Positions 1 to 8,571 of a stretch of 64,000 nt of DNA are shown here, piece after piece. The notes under the pieces are model-generated. The model was not told the origin of the DNA. It worked only from the letters and a program-made list of their open reading frames with translations, and ran no database searches. Where the stretch lies: positions 60,430 through 124,429 of the forward strand of contig NZ_JAATTV010000010.1 of assembly GCF_013414195.1 (NCBI RefSeq). The letters are read 5' to 3'. The position numbers and the translations under genes were made by a program. Origin of the DNA: Psychrobacter sp. BI730. Lineage in GTDB: Bacteria > Pseudomonadota > Gammaproteobacteria > Pseudomonadales > Moraxellaceae. Numbering within the stretch: the first letter of the stretch is position 1; every line of letters begins with the position of its first letter.

Positions 1-702
1 GTAAATATGACAATCACCACCCGTCCAAACAAACTCTCCAACTTCTAGACCACATACCTGCGCGATCATATGAGTCAATAGCGCATAGCTCGCAATGTTG
101 AAAGGCACGCCTAAAAATAAGTCAGCCGAACGTTGATATAGCTGGCACGACAGCTTATTGTCTGCGACAAAGAACTGAAATAACGTATGACATGGTGGTA
201 GGGCTACTTGCTCTGCTTCACCCGGATTCCAGCCAGAAACAATCAAACGACGGGAATTTGGATTGGTCTTTATCTGTTCAACGACTTGTGCGATTTGATC
301 GACGCCATCAGCGTTATAACTGGCATCTTCATTTTTGGTCGCGCCATAGTTACGCCATTGATGACCATAGATAGGACCCAAATCGCCAGCAGGTCTGTTA
401 AAGCGCGCGGTCTGTTCTGCTGTCGCCCACTCATTCCAGATACGAACGTTATTCTGTTGTAGATAGTCAACATGAGTGCTGCCACTTAAAAACCATAATA
501 GCTCATAAGCGATAGATTTAAAGTGAACTTTTTTGGTCGTTAGCAGTGGAAAGCCTTCTGCTAAGTCAAAGCGTAGCTGTGCGCCGAAATGGCTAAGCGT
601 ACCAGTACCAGTACGATCACCTTTTTCAGTGCCATTGTCGAGAACGTGGCGTAGCAAATCTAAATAGCCTTGCTCGTTATTACTTTGGGTGCCATTGATC
701 AT
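1..702 (-). CDS. thyA: Thymidylate synthase, C-terminus cut by window edge
   Basis: Converts dUMP to dTMP using methylenetetrahydrofolate, the essential cytosolic step supplying thymine for DNA. The visible part is 234 residues read from the ATG at 702. The family is usually about 264-280 residues, so roughly the last 30-45 lie outside the window. Seen directly: the folate/dUMP loop RTGTGT near residue 30, the [11 protein letters not shown] block near 53-63, the catalytic cysteine C171 in LPPCHTLFQ, and the dUMP-binding [14 protein letters not shown] at 189-202. It lies downstream of lgt on the same strand, about 150 bases apart, an arrangement common in gammaproteobacteria. Identification is secure; only the C-terminus is missing because of the window boundary. 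Confidence 0.97.
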   Translation of the reverse strand, partial: MINGTQSNNEQGYLDLLRHVLDNGTEKGDRTGTGTLSHFGAQLRFDLAEGFPLLTTKKVHFKSIAYELLWFLSGSTHVDYLQQNNVRIWNEWATAEQTARFNRPAGDLGPIYGHQWRNYGATKNEDASYNADGVDQIAQVVEQIKTNPNSRRLIVSGWNPGEAEQVALPPCHTLFQFFVADNKLSCQLYQRSADLFLGVPFNIASYALLTHMIAQVCGLEVGEFVWTGGDCHIY

Positions 703-850
703 AAAATGCTCTTTAGTTACTGCTGACAGCGCATACAGGCTAGATGGGGAGTCGATATATACACTGTCATTATTGAAAGTATTGCTAGGGTAGGTGTTTT
801 GACAGCTTACCTTATTTTAAGTCATCAACCTTTATCACAAAAAGGTAGGC

Positions 851-1735
851 TTAATAAGCAGCTTGCTTACCCCAGTCGTAGATGCCACGTTTGTAAGCGT
901 AACCGATCAAGAACAGACCGATAATTATCATTGGGGCACTTAGTATCTGACCTTTGGTCATCCAACCTAGCAAGATGAATCCTTGGTCGATGTCTGGCTG
1001 GCGGAAGAACTCAATGATGAAACGGCTAAAGCCATAACCAAGCATAAAGACACCAGTCACTGCCATCCGAGGACGGGGCTTCGATGAGTACCACCACAAG
1101 AATAGAAACAACAGCAGACCTTCTGCAAGGGCTTCATACAGTTGCGACGGGTGACGAGGCAACAGGTACTGGCCATTGACTTCAGTCATCAGGTCTTGTA
1201 GCGCAGGATTGGCTTGTAGCTGCTGCATATCAACGCTAGCGGCCTGCGGGAAGTAGGTCAACCAGTTATAGCCACCGTCAGAGACGCGGCCCCATAGTTC
1301 GGCATTGATGTAGTTACCAATACGTCCGAACAATAAACCAGTTGGTACGCAGGGAACGACAAAATCGAGCACTTGGAAAGGTGTCTTTTTATATTTGCGA
1401 GCAAAATACAGCATACCCAACATGACACCAATCAGGCCGCCATGGAATGACATACCGCCTTCCCAGACCTTGAACAGATAGGCAGGGTTTTGGAGTAGCT
1501 CACCGAACTGATAAAACAACACATAGCCGACACGGCCACCTAATATCACACCAAGTGCGCCAAAGAACACTAGGTCTGAGACCATATCTGTCGTCCAGCC
1601 TTCACGCTTGGTACTGCGATACCACGCCAGTCCGTAGGCGGCGGCAAATGCCAACAAATACATCAGCCCATACCAATGGACTTCGACAGGTCCAACTGCT
1701 AATGCTACAGGATCGTACTGAGGATGAATCATCAT
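851..1735 (-). CDS. lgt: Prolipoprotein diacylglyceryl transferase
   Basis: Inner-membrane enzyme that transfers diacylglycerol from phosphatidylglycerol to the lipobox cysteine of prelipoproteins, the first step of lipoprotein maturation. The 294-residue product is of normal length and has about seven hydrophobic membrane segments. The family signature FGRIGNYINAELWGR is at residues 136-150, and the conserved HGG loop is at 98-100. The ORF opens with two ATG codons in a row, so the start is 1735 or 1732. It precedes thyA on the same strand. Substrates in this window would include UrtA and the lipoproteins at 25583 and 27566, and Lnt (49942) performs the last step of the same pathway. Confidence 0.97.
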   Translation of the reverse strand: MMIHPQYDPVALAVGPVEVHWYGLMYLLAFAAAYGLAWYRSTKREGWTTDMVSDLVFFGALGVILGGRVGYVLFYQFGELLQNPAYLFKVWEGGMSFHGGLIGVMLGMLYFARKYKKTPFQVLDFVVPCVPTGLLFGRIGNYINAELWGRVSDGGYNWLTYFPQAASVDMQQLQANPALQDLMTEVNGQYLLPRHPSQLYEALAEGLLLFLFLWWYSSKPRPRMAVTGVFMLGYGFSRFIIEFFRQPDIDQGFILLGWMTKGQILSAPMIIIGLFLIGYAYKRGIYDWGKQAAY

Positions 1736-2040
1736 AAAGGCATCATAATATTGATAATAAAATGCTGACTATAATAGCAAATTTCGTTCGCTGGGCATAC
1801 ATAATTGCTCTAGTGCCAATCAGAGTGTATGAGTAATTTGATTCTTTGAGATGATACAGAATGTATAGGCTAAGAGTCAAAAAAGATAAGAAGTGAGGTG
1901 AAAAAAATGACTTTAATTAAGGAGTGTTTTCGTGATGATATGTAATCTTGGTAGCTATTAGCTTGAGATGAAAGTGCTATTTTTAGCATTATCTAGCGTT
2001 CACTACCAATTTGTATTATTACATCTATTATTAAAAGAGA
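1736..2040. other. Spacer between urtE and lgt
   Basis: This 305-base AT-rich spacer separates the end of urtE from the start of lgt, both on the minus strand. I see no open reading frame with family resemblance, no strong hairpin with a U-tract, and no confident promoter. The lgt promoter presumably lies here. Confidence 0.5.
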
Positions 2041-2739
2041 TTAGATGGCGACCAGATCTTGTACTTTGTTTTCGACCATCGTATCGCCTGCGCCTTGTGA
2101 GACTACCTCGCCGCGTGATAGTACCGTGTAATTGTCAGCAAGCTCTTCGGCAAACTCATAGAATTGCTCAACCAGTACAATTGCCATGTCACCTTTGTCA
2201 GCTAAGTCCCGAAGCACACGGCCGATATCTTTGATAATAGACGGCTGTATACCTTCGGTTGGCTCATCTAAAATGAGCACAGTCGGCTCAGAGGCTAGGG
2301 CACGGGCGATCGCAAGCTGCTGCTGCTGACCACCAGACAAATCACCACCGCGCCGATGTTTCATCTCATCGAGTACGGGGAAAATATCGTATAAATGCTT
2401 GGGTACATGTTTGGCTTTACTGCGTGAAAACTTTGCCATACCAATTAATATGTTCTCTTCTACGGTCAGTGTCGAAAAAATATCGCGTCCTTGTGGTACA
2501 TAAGCCAGCCCAGCTCGGACACGTTGCTCGGGAGACATCTTGCTGATATCTTTATCATTGAGCAAGATCTCTCCTGATTTAATCGGCAATATCCCCATCA
2601 GGCATTTAAGTAGCGTGGTTTTGCCCACGCCGTTACGTCCAAGTACCACGCTGCATGCGCCTACAGGTGCTGTAAACGAGACATCTCGTAAAATATGACT
2701 GCCGCCGTAATATTGATTGATATCGTTCACTTGTAACAT
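2041..2739 (-). CDS. urtE: Urea ABC transporter ATP-binding subunit UrtE
   Basis: One of the two ATPases powering the high-affinity urea importer UrtABCDE at the inner membrane. The 232-residue protein has a Walker A (GRNGVGKTT, about 34-42), the ABC signature LSGGQQQQL at 134-142 and a Walker B ending LILDEP at 155-160. The following TEGIQPS is characteristic of UrtE and LivF-like subunits. The start is supported by AGGAGATAACC directly upstream of the ATG. It is the last gene of a five-gene run, 145 bases after urtD. The fixed order urtABCDE is what separates it from a branched-chain amino-acid LivF. Confidence 0.95.
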   Translation of the reverse strand: MLQVNDINQYYGGSHILRDVSFTAPVGACSVVLGRNGVGKTTLLKCLMGILPIKSGEILLNDKDISKMSPEQRVRAGLAYVPQGRDIFSTLTVEENILIGMAKFSRSKAKHVPKHLYDIFPVLDEMKHRRGGDLSGGQQQQLAIARALASEPTVLILDEPTEGIQPSIIKDIGRVLRDLADKGDMAIVLVEQFYEFAEELADNYTVLSRGEVVSQGAGDTMVENKVQDLVAI

Positions 2740-2817
2740 GGTTATCTCCTAAACTCTAAAACTTTTCTCATATTTTAAAGGGTATATTCGTTTGGCTCGT
2801 CTAGATGATTCGTTCGG

Positions 2818-3672
2818 CTATCGCCCTAAGTAGGACTCAATCACTGCTTCATTGGCTTGTACTTCAGCTAACGTACCTTCGGCCAAAATCGCCCCTTGTG
2901 CCAATACCGTGACTTTTTCACTGATGGCATCGATAAAGGTCATGTCATGTTCGACCACTACTAATGTATGGTTCTTTTTAAGCCGTAGACACAGCTCGGC
3001 GGTATGTTCTGTTTCGGCATCGGTCATACCTGCTACGGGCTCATCAAGCAAAATTAGCTTGGGGCTTTGCATCAGTAGCATGCCAATCTCTAACCACTGT
3101 TTCTGCCCATGTGAAAGCAATCCAGCGGGCTTGTTGATCTTATCGGTCAAACGAATCTGCTGTAGGGTCGCGTCGAGGGTATCGCGAGTATCGGCATTTA
3201 GTTTGTTAAATAAGCTTTTGACCACACGTTTGTCTTTTGGCGCAGCAAGTAACAGATTATCCATTACCGTAAAGTTCTCAAAAACAGTAGGTTTTTGAAA
3301 CTTACGGCCGATACCCGCTTCAGCGATTTCTTCGGTAGATAAGCTGGCAAGGTTATGAGTCTGACCAAAAAACACGCTGCCTTCCGTAGGGCGGGTTTTA
3401 CCTGTAATGACATCCATCAATGTGGTTTTACCAGCGCCATTTGGGCCGATAATACAGCGTAGCTCACCTTCTTCGATATATAGCGATAAGTTATTGAGTG
3501 CGCGGAAAGAGTCGAACCAAACACTTAAATCTTCTAAATATAATGCAATACCATGGCTAAAATCGACGCCAGATTTTTTGGGATGACTGAGACCGTCACG
3601 TCCATCAGTATGATCATATTCAGACAGCGCCTTAGTCGATTGTTCGGTCGATGGTGATTTATCATTTAGCAT
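2818..3672 (-). CDS. urtD: Urea ABC transporter ATP-binding subunit UrtD
   Basis: Second ATPase of the urea importer. The open frame extends upstream to 3771 inside urtC, but the real start is most likely the ATG at 3672. That codon overlaps the urtC stop as TAATG and begins MLNDKSPSTE, giving 284 residues and suggesting translational coupling. A Walker A (GPNGAGKTT) lies near residues 76-84. The signature motif is the variant LSHGQKQWLEIGMLL rather than LSGGQ, a hallmark of UrtD and LivG relatives, followed by ILLDEPVAGM. About 45 residues precede the ABC domain, which is longer than usual and mostly polar. Confidence 0.94.
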   Translation of the reverse strand: MLNDKSPSTEQSTKALSEYDHTDGRDGLSHPKKSGVDFSHGIALYLEDLSVWFDSFRALNNLSLYIEEGELRCIIGPNGAGKTTLMDVITGKTRPTEGSVFFGQTHNLASLSTEEIAEAGIGRKFQKPTVFENFTVMDNLLLAAPKDKRVVKSLFNKLNADTRDTLDATLQQIRLTDKINKPAGLLSHGQKQWLEIGMLLMQSPKLILLDEPVAGMTDAETEHTAELCLRLKKNHTLVVVEHDMTFIDAISEKVTVLAQGAILAEGTLAEVQANEAVIESYLGR

Positions 3673-4742
3673 TATTGTTTCTCCTTTTTGAAGCGATCGA
3701 ACAAGCCCATAATGCCATTGGGTAAAAATAACGTCACGACGACGAACAGTCCGCCTAATATCAATAGCCAAAACTCAGGGTAGGCGACGGTAAAGTAGGT
3801 TTTCACAGCATTTACCACACCAGTTCCTAAAATCGCGCCAATTAAGCTTCCTCGACCACCAGTTGCTACCCAGACGGCTATCTCAATCGAGTTCACTGGG
3901 TTCATTTCACTCGGATTGATAATGCCTACTTGCGGCACGTATAGCGCACCTGCAACACCAGCAATGACAGCGGATAACACCCAAGCGGATAGCTTGTACC
4001 ACAATGTACGGTAGCCCAGATACTGCAAGCGGTTTTCGCTATCACGAATAGCACCGAGCACTCGACCATAAGGCTGATTCATTAAATGACGCAAACCCAT
4101 ATAAGAGACTAACAATGCTAAGGCCGTGACAAAGCACAGCATTGAACGAGTAGAGGCAGCGGTAATGTCGTAGCCGAGTAAGGTGGTAAAACCAGTGAAG
4201 CCATTATTGCCACCAAAGCCTGTCTCATTACGGAAGAATAGCAAGGCTGCTGCATAGACCATGGCTTGAGTGATGATAGAAAAGTACACCCCTTTGATTT
4301 TGGAGCGAAAGGCAAAGAAACCAAAGATAAAAGCAACTAAGCCAGGCACTAATACGACCAGTGCGACAGCCCACCAAAAATGCTGCGTGCCCGCCCAGTA
4401 CCATGGCATTTCGGTCCAGCTCAAAAATCGCATAAAATCAGGAAGCGCATCGCCTGCTGTCTCACGTGTTAGGTACATGCCAAATGCATAACCACCCAAG
4501 GCAAAATACAAGCCATGTCCCAAGCTTAAGATACCGGCATAGCCCCAGACGAGATCTAGCGCCAAAGCCACCATCGCTAGTGCCATGATTTTGCCAATCA
4601 GGGTAATCCAGTAGGCTGAAAGGTGAAAGGCTGAAGTCTCCGGCATAAGGTGTAGCCAAGGTAATATAAGCAGTACGGCAAAACATAATCCAATTAAAAA
4701 AGCACTACGCGGTGTATCAGACAGTAATTTGGTCAGTATCAT
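3672..4742 (-). CDS. urtC: Urea ABC transporter permease UrtC
   Basis: Membrane-spanning permease subunit that forms the urea channel together with UrtB; LivM-like. The frame is open from 4781, but AAGGAGATTCCT sits just before the ATG at 4742, giving a 356-residue protein beginning MILTKLLSD. This start also leaves a 10-base gap after the urtB stop, whereas the upstream start would overlap it. About nine hydrophobic segments are visible. The family block LDLVWGYAGILSLGHGLYFALG lies in the first third and GRGSLIGAILG near the end. It is translationally coupled to urtD through the TAATG overlap. Confidence 0.95.
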   Translation of the reverse strand: MILTKLLSDTPRSAFLIGLCFAVLLILPWLHLMPETSAFHLSAYWITLIGKIMALAMVALALDLVWGYAGILSLGHGLYFALGGYAFGMYLTRETAGDALPDFMRFLSWTEMPWYWAGTQHFWWAVALVVLVPGLVAFIFGFFAFRSKIKGVYFSIITQAMVYAAALLFFRNETGFGGNNGFTGFTTLLGYDITAASTRSMLCFVTALALLVSYMGLRHLMNQPYGRVLGAIRDSENRLQYLGYRTLWYKLSAWVLSAVIAGVAGALYVPQVGIINPSEMNPVNSIEIAVWVATGGRGSLIGAILGTGVVNAVKTYFTVAYPEFWLLILGGLFVVVTLFLPNGIMGLFDRFKKEKQ

Positions 4743-4752
4743 AGGAATCTCC

Positions 4753-6579
4753 TTATTCGACAAAGCGGCCTTTGAGTGCAAATAAACCTTGTGGCCGTTT
4801 CTGAATAAACAGAATCACAAGAACCAACAATACAATCTTAGCCAGTACTGCACCGATACCAATCTCAAGTACCGTACCGCTCACACCAAGTCCTAAGGCG
4901 GCCAATACTGCGCCCCATACTTGACCGACACCGCCGACGACGACGACCAAAAACGTATCAATGATATAGGTTTGACCGAGATCAGGACCGACGTTACCGA
5001 CTTGGGCGAGGGCACAGCCAGCCATACCAGCCAGCCCAGAGCCCAAACCAAATGCCATCATATCGATACGTGCAGAGGGGATACCGACAGCACGTGCCAT
5101 TTGGCGATTTTGAGTGACGGCTCGTATAAACAAGCCAAAGCGCGTTTTGTTAAGTAAGTACACCAGTAGCGCTACGACGATGACCGTGAATACGATAATG
5201 GCAATACGGTTATAAGGTAGTACAAGGCTTGATGACATTTGATACGCGCCGCTGAGCCATTCCACGTTACTGACTTCAACGTTCTGCGCACCAAAAATCA
5301 TCCGTACTAATTGCATCAATATTAAGCTTACGCCGAATGTCGCCAGCAATGTCTCTAGCTCACGACCATATAATGGGCGAATCACGATACGTTCAATAAT
5401 CATGCCGATGATGGCACTAACTAAAAATGCAGCTGGAATAGCAACAAGCAGATACCAGCCAGCCATATCTGGCATATAAGCTTGAAAGAAGTTTTGCACC
5501 ATATAAGTGGTATAAGCCCCGATCATAATCAGCTCACCGTGCGCCATATTAATCACACCAAGTAGGCCAAAGGTAATGGCGAGACCAAGCGCTGCTAGCA
5601 GCAAAATACTAGCGGTACTCATACCGGTGAAAATATGACCCGTCCATGTGCTTACTTCAATACGGCGTGACACGCTAGATTCAGCATCGATAAGTGCAGC
5701 TTTGAGCGAGGCATCTAAGCCATCAGCCGCCAGGGCAGATTCAATATCGACCAAAACTTGTGGGTTATCACTATCTGCAAGTAGATTGACCGCTGCAATC
5801 TGAGTGGGCAGGTCACCGTTTTTGAAATCAATACGAGCTTGTAGTGCCGTTAGTGCCTTTTTGACTTTAGTGCTGTCTTCATTTGCCGCTGCTGTCGTAA
5901 TAATGGCTGGGTCTACTTGGTCAATATTATCGGCCAAAATATCCACAGCTTGTAGGCGCTGTGCTGGCTTGTCAGATGCTAGTTTTACCTTGGCTTGACC
6001 AAAGATGAGCGCTGAGCGTAGGGCATTGGTCAGGGTAATTTGTGATAAATCACTTGGCCAATCGTCAGTCTCTTTTTTATCAGGATAAGTAAACAGCTGA
6101 TCTTCTTTATTCAATAAATACGTTTGCCCACCGTTGCCTTGATATAGCTCATCATTGGCAATAAATTCAACCAAACTATCTAAACTCTCAACGGATCCTG
6201 GCCAATCACTTAGCATAGCTTGGCGCTTACTAAAATCGCCGGCCACAAATTTTTGAATGGCATCGCCTGAACTTGTAGAAGTTGCTGCTGAGGTATCTGA
6301 GATAGTTTGAATAGAGATAGATTTGTTCGCAGGCGTGAGCAAAGATTGCTCACTATGAGCGGTATCCGTATCGTGGTCATGTATCTGACCATTATGATCC
6401 GCATACGCTGTGGTGGTGAAAGTTGTTATGCATAATGCCATCAATGCAAGTAATCGCAGAGGCGCATGAATTGAAAAACGTGCCACATACTGCATGACTT
6501 CACTGACTGATGCTTGTGGGTTGTTACCATTTTCGGACGATGTTTGCCCTACAAACGGGCGTAAAGTATGGTGCTGCAT
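4753..6579 (-). CDS. urtB: Urea ABC transporter permease UrtB with long periplasmic N-terminus
   Basis: Permease subunit of the urea importer. The 608-residue product has three parts. A signal-like stretch ends TTTAYA near residue 60. A soluble, presumably periplasmic region of about 250 residues follows. A LivH-like permease occupies about 315-605 (LGVINMAHGELIMIGAYTTY, then GIPSARIDMMAFGLGSGLAG). The extra N-terminal region is known in proteobacterial UrtB, but this copy is long and starts with a His/Asp-rich segment (DHNGQIHDHDTD). The ATG at 6579 has GGGAGCC upstream. A later start at residue 29 (6495) would give a more ordinary signal peptide, so the start is not certain. Confidence 0.92.
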   Translation of the reverse strand: MQHHTLRPFVGQTSSENGNNPQASVSEVMQYVARFSIHAPLRLLALMALCITTFTTTAYADHNGQIHDHDTDTAHSEQSLLTPANKSISIQTISDTSAATSTSSGDAIQKFVAGDFSKRQAMLSDWPGSVESLDSLVEFIANDELYQGNGGQTYLLNKEDQLFTYPDKKETDDWPSDLSQITLTNALRSALIFGQAKVKLASDKPAQRLQAVDILADNIDQVDPAIITTAAANEDSTKVKKALTALQARIDFKNGDLPTQIAAVNLLADSDNPQVLVDIESALAADGLDASLKAALIDAESSVSRRIEVSTWTGHIFTGMSTASILLLAALGLAITFGLLGVINMAHGELIMIGAYTTYMVQNFFQAYMPDMAGWYLLVAIPAAFLVSAIIGMIIERIVIRPLYGRELETLLATFGVSLILMQLVRMIFGAQNVEVSNVEWLSGAYQMSSSLVLPYNRIAIIVFTVIVVALLVYLLNKTRFGLFIRAVTQNRQMARAVGIPSARIDMMAFGLGSGLAGMAGCALAQVGNVGPDLGQTYIIDTFLVVVVGGVGQVWGAVLAALGLGVSGTVLEIGIGAVLAKIVLLVLVILFIQKRPQGLFALKGRFVE

Positions 6580-6624
6580 GTGCGGCTCCCTGTTTTTACA
6601 GACAACAAACCCTTAGCCACTACT

Positions 6625-6640
6625 GCTTAGCGTACTAAGC
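6625..6640 (-). other. Perfect hairpin between urtA and urtB
   Basis: A 6-bp perfect inverted repeat with a 4-base loop (GCTTAG-CGTA-CTAAGC) sits in the 227-base urtA-urtB gap. No U-tract follows on the minus strand, so it is not a standard terminator. It could stabilise the 3' end of the urtA message, which would favour the binding protein over the permeases. That is inference only. Confidence 0.3.
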
Positions 6641-6806
6641 GATAGAAGTATTGATAAGGTTTGGCGTTATTTAAAAGTTAAGAATAAGTGTTGAAAACAA
6701 CTGTGAAAAATAGGCGTTAGGAATATTGTTGGTGTCGTTTATCCATCCGCCTACTATTCAATTACTATCCACGTGCTTTTCAGTACCGCTTTATTTGTAG
6801 AACGAG

Positions 6807-8159
6807 TTATTTAGGAATGTACTCGCTCCATGGCTGGGCTTGGATAACTTCTGGCGTTTTGAAAATCGTATCAAACTGTCCGTCGGCACGAATTTGACCA
6901 ATCATGACAGGCTTCCATAGGTGATGGTTTTCTTCATCCATTTTTAGCGTGTAGCCAGAAGGTGCGTCGAACGTTTGTCCCGCCATGCTAATACGTACTT
7001 TATCGACATCAGTCGTACCTGCTTTTTCGACAGCTTGCTTCCACATGTTGATACCGACATAAGTCGCTTCCATTGGATCATTGGTCACGACTTTTTCAGC
7101 ATTCGGTAGTTTTTGGTCCAATGCATACTGCTTATAGCGTTTGGTGAAGGCACTGTTGGTTGGGTTTTTGATCGACATAAAATAGTTCCACGCCGCCAAA
7201 TGCCCTTGTAGCAGACTGGTATCGATACCGCGCAGCTCTTCTTCACCAACTGAGAATGCCATCACGGGAATATCTGAGGCTTTGATACTTTGGTTGGCAA
7301 GCTCACGATAGAACGGCACGTTTGAGTCGCCATTGATGGTCGAGATAACCGCGGTCTTTTTGCCCGTTGAGAACTTTTTAACGTTAGATACGATGGTTTG
7401 ATAATTGCTGAAACCAAATGGCGTGTACTCTTCCATGATGTCTGCATCAGCCACGCCTTTTGATTTCAAAAATGCCTTTAAAATCTGGTTGGTGGTGCGT
7501 GGATAAACGTAATCAGTACCTAACAACACAAAGCGCTCTGCACCGCCGCCTTCTTCATTCATCAAGTACTCTACTGCCGGAATAGCTTGCTGATTTGGTG
7601 CCGCACCAGTATAAAAGATGTTTTCTGACTGCTCTTGTCCTTCGTACTGTACTGGATAGAACATCAACCCGTTCAACTCTTCAACTACAGGCAACACGGA
7701 TTTGCGTGATACCGATGTCCAACCACCAAAGATGACATCTACTTTGTCTTGAGTGAGCAGCTGACGGGCTTTTTCGGCAAACAATGGCCAATCAGAAGCA
7801 GGGTCGACGACTACTGGTTCTAGTTGCTTACCGAGTACACCGCCATTGGCATTGATCTCATCAATGGTCATGAGTGCCGTGTCTTTTAGAGAAGTTTCAG
7901 AGATGGCCATGGTGCCAGATAGCGAATGTAAGATGCCCACTTTGATCGTGTCGCCATCAGCGGCAGGGGTAGTCGTTGTCTCTGTATTTGTTTCGGCTGT
8001 TGTCTCTGTGGCTGTCGCGGTTTCGGCAGGCTTTTGACAAGCAGTAAGACTCAGGCTGCCAATGACGGCAATCGCTAGTAACGAGAAGCGTGATCTGATT
8101 TTGCCGTGTAGGTGAGCGTCAACAAACTGAGGATTGGCTAAAGTGGGTAACGAAAACAT
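6807..8159 (-). CDS. urtA: Urea ABC transporter substrate-binding lipoprotein UrtA
   Basis: Periplasmic urea-binding component that delivers urea to UrtBC. Two in-frame ATGs lie close together at 8165 and 8159. AGGAG abuts the first with no spacing and sits six bases before the second, so 8159 is chosen, giving 450 residues. A basic and hydrophobic leader ends in the lipobox SLTAC, predicting lipid anchoring at C41. A Thr/Glu/Ala-rich linker of about 25 residues then leads to the mature domain, beginning IKVGILHSLSGTMA, a typical type-I periplasmic binding fold of the UrtA/FmdD group. It heads the urt operon downstream of a predicted sigma-54 promoter. Confidence 0.95.
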   Translation of the reverse strand: MFSLPTLANPQFVDAHLHGKIRSRFSLLAIAVIGSLSLTACQKPAETATATETTAETNTETTTTPAADGDTIKVGILHSLSGTMAISETSLKDTALMTIDEINANGGVLGKQLEPVVVDPASDWPLFAEKARQLLTQDKVDVIFGGWTSVSRKSVLPVVEELNGLMFYPVQYEGQEQSENIFYTGAAPNQQAIPAVEYLMNEEGGGAERFVLLGTDYVYPRTTNQILKAFLKSKGVADADIMEEYTPFGFSNYQTIVSNVKKFSTGKKTAVISTINGDSNVPFYRELANQSIKASDIPVMAFSVGEEELRGIDTSLLQGHLAAWNYFMSIKNPTNSAFTKRYKQYALDQKLPNAEKVVTNDPMEATYVGINMWKQAVEKAGTTDVDKVRISMAGQTFDAPSGYTLKMDEENHHLWKPVMIGQIRADGQFDTIFKTPEVIQAQPWSEYIPK

Positions 8160-8217
8160 GGACATCTCCTAAATAGACACAAAAGATAAAGTATGGCTCC
8201 TGAACAGTTATTAAGCG

Positions 8218-8234
8218 TTCAAGTTCCGTGCCAA
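8218..8234 (-). promoter_or_regulatory. Predicted sigma-54 (RpoN) promoter of urtA
   Basis: On the minus strand the sequence reads TTGGCACG-GAAC-TTGAA. The sigma-54 consensus is TTGGCACG-N4-TTGCW, so the -24 block is perfect, the spacing is exact, and the -12 block differs only in having A for C. Transcription would start near 8207, leaving about 48 bases before the urtA ATG. Sigma-54 control of urea uptake genes fits known nitrogen regulation, but promoter use here is inferred. Confidence 0.65.
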
Positions 8235-8242
8235 GTTAAAAA

Positions 8243-8275
8243 AGCCAATAATCGAGTAATAATTGAGCAATAATT
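8243..8275. repeat. Three tandem 11-bp repeats upstream of the urt promoter
   Basis: Three consecutive 11-base units are visible: AGCCAATAATC, GAGTAATAATT and GAGCAATAATT. The last two match at 10 of 11 positions. They lie about 36-68 bases upstream of the predicted urtA start, at roughly one helical turn per unit. They could be an operator for a repeating regulator, or phased A/T tracts that bend DNA between an enhancer and the promoter. Confidence 0.5.
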
Positions 8276-8304
8276 AGGTTCTGATTAATATATTCATTAA
8301 TTTA

Positions 8305-8361
8305 GTGCAGGATGGCTAATAAACTGCACCATAAAGGGGAGATGAACAAAAAAATGGTGCA
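8305..8361. promoter_or_regulatory. NtrC-like half-sites upstream of urtA
   Basis: TGCACCAT at 8325-8332 and its exact reverse complement ATGGTGCA at 8354-8361 are separated by 21 bases. A further GTGCA is at 8305-8309. NtrC sites have the consensus TGCACY-N5-GGTGCA, so each match here is one strong half with a weak partner half. They sit about 120 and 150 bases upstream of the predicted sigma-54 start, the usual enhancer distance. Binding by NtrC is inferred from motif and spacing. Confidence 0.45.
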
Positions 8362-8571
8362 ATACAGAAAACCAAATTTTTAAAATTGAAGAGCTACCAT
8401 ATTAAGAGATTTATCGATAAGGCGATTTCTACTAAAAATGCTGTCTGCCAAAAGCATTTATTGCCAAAGACCTGTAAAACGGCTACGGTAATATCTCTAA
8501 GATAGTTGCTATTTTGCGCGTTGAGCCAATGCGTGACTGCCATGAGGGATTTTACTGCTAAGGAATGATGT

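Larger units (their letters stand above)
8166..8571. other. Divergent control region urtA / DUF4139 gene
   Basis: A 406-base AT-rich region between two divergent genes. From the urtA side it holds a sigma-54 type promoter (8218-8234), three 11-bp repeats (8243-8275) and NtrC-like half-sites (8305-8361). Towards the DUF4139 gene the only clear signal is the AAGGAATGATGT ribosome-binding region before its ATG. These parts are annotated separately. Confidence 0.6.

Noticed and set aside
2852..3298. 148-codon plus-strand frame inside urtD
   Set aside because: Entirely antisense to a clear ABC ATPase gene; Ser/Val/Cys-rich shadow translation.
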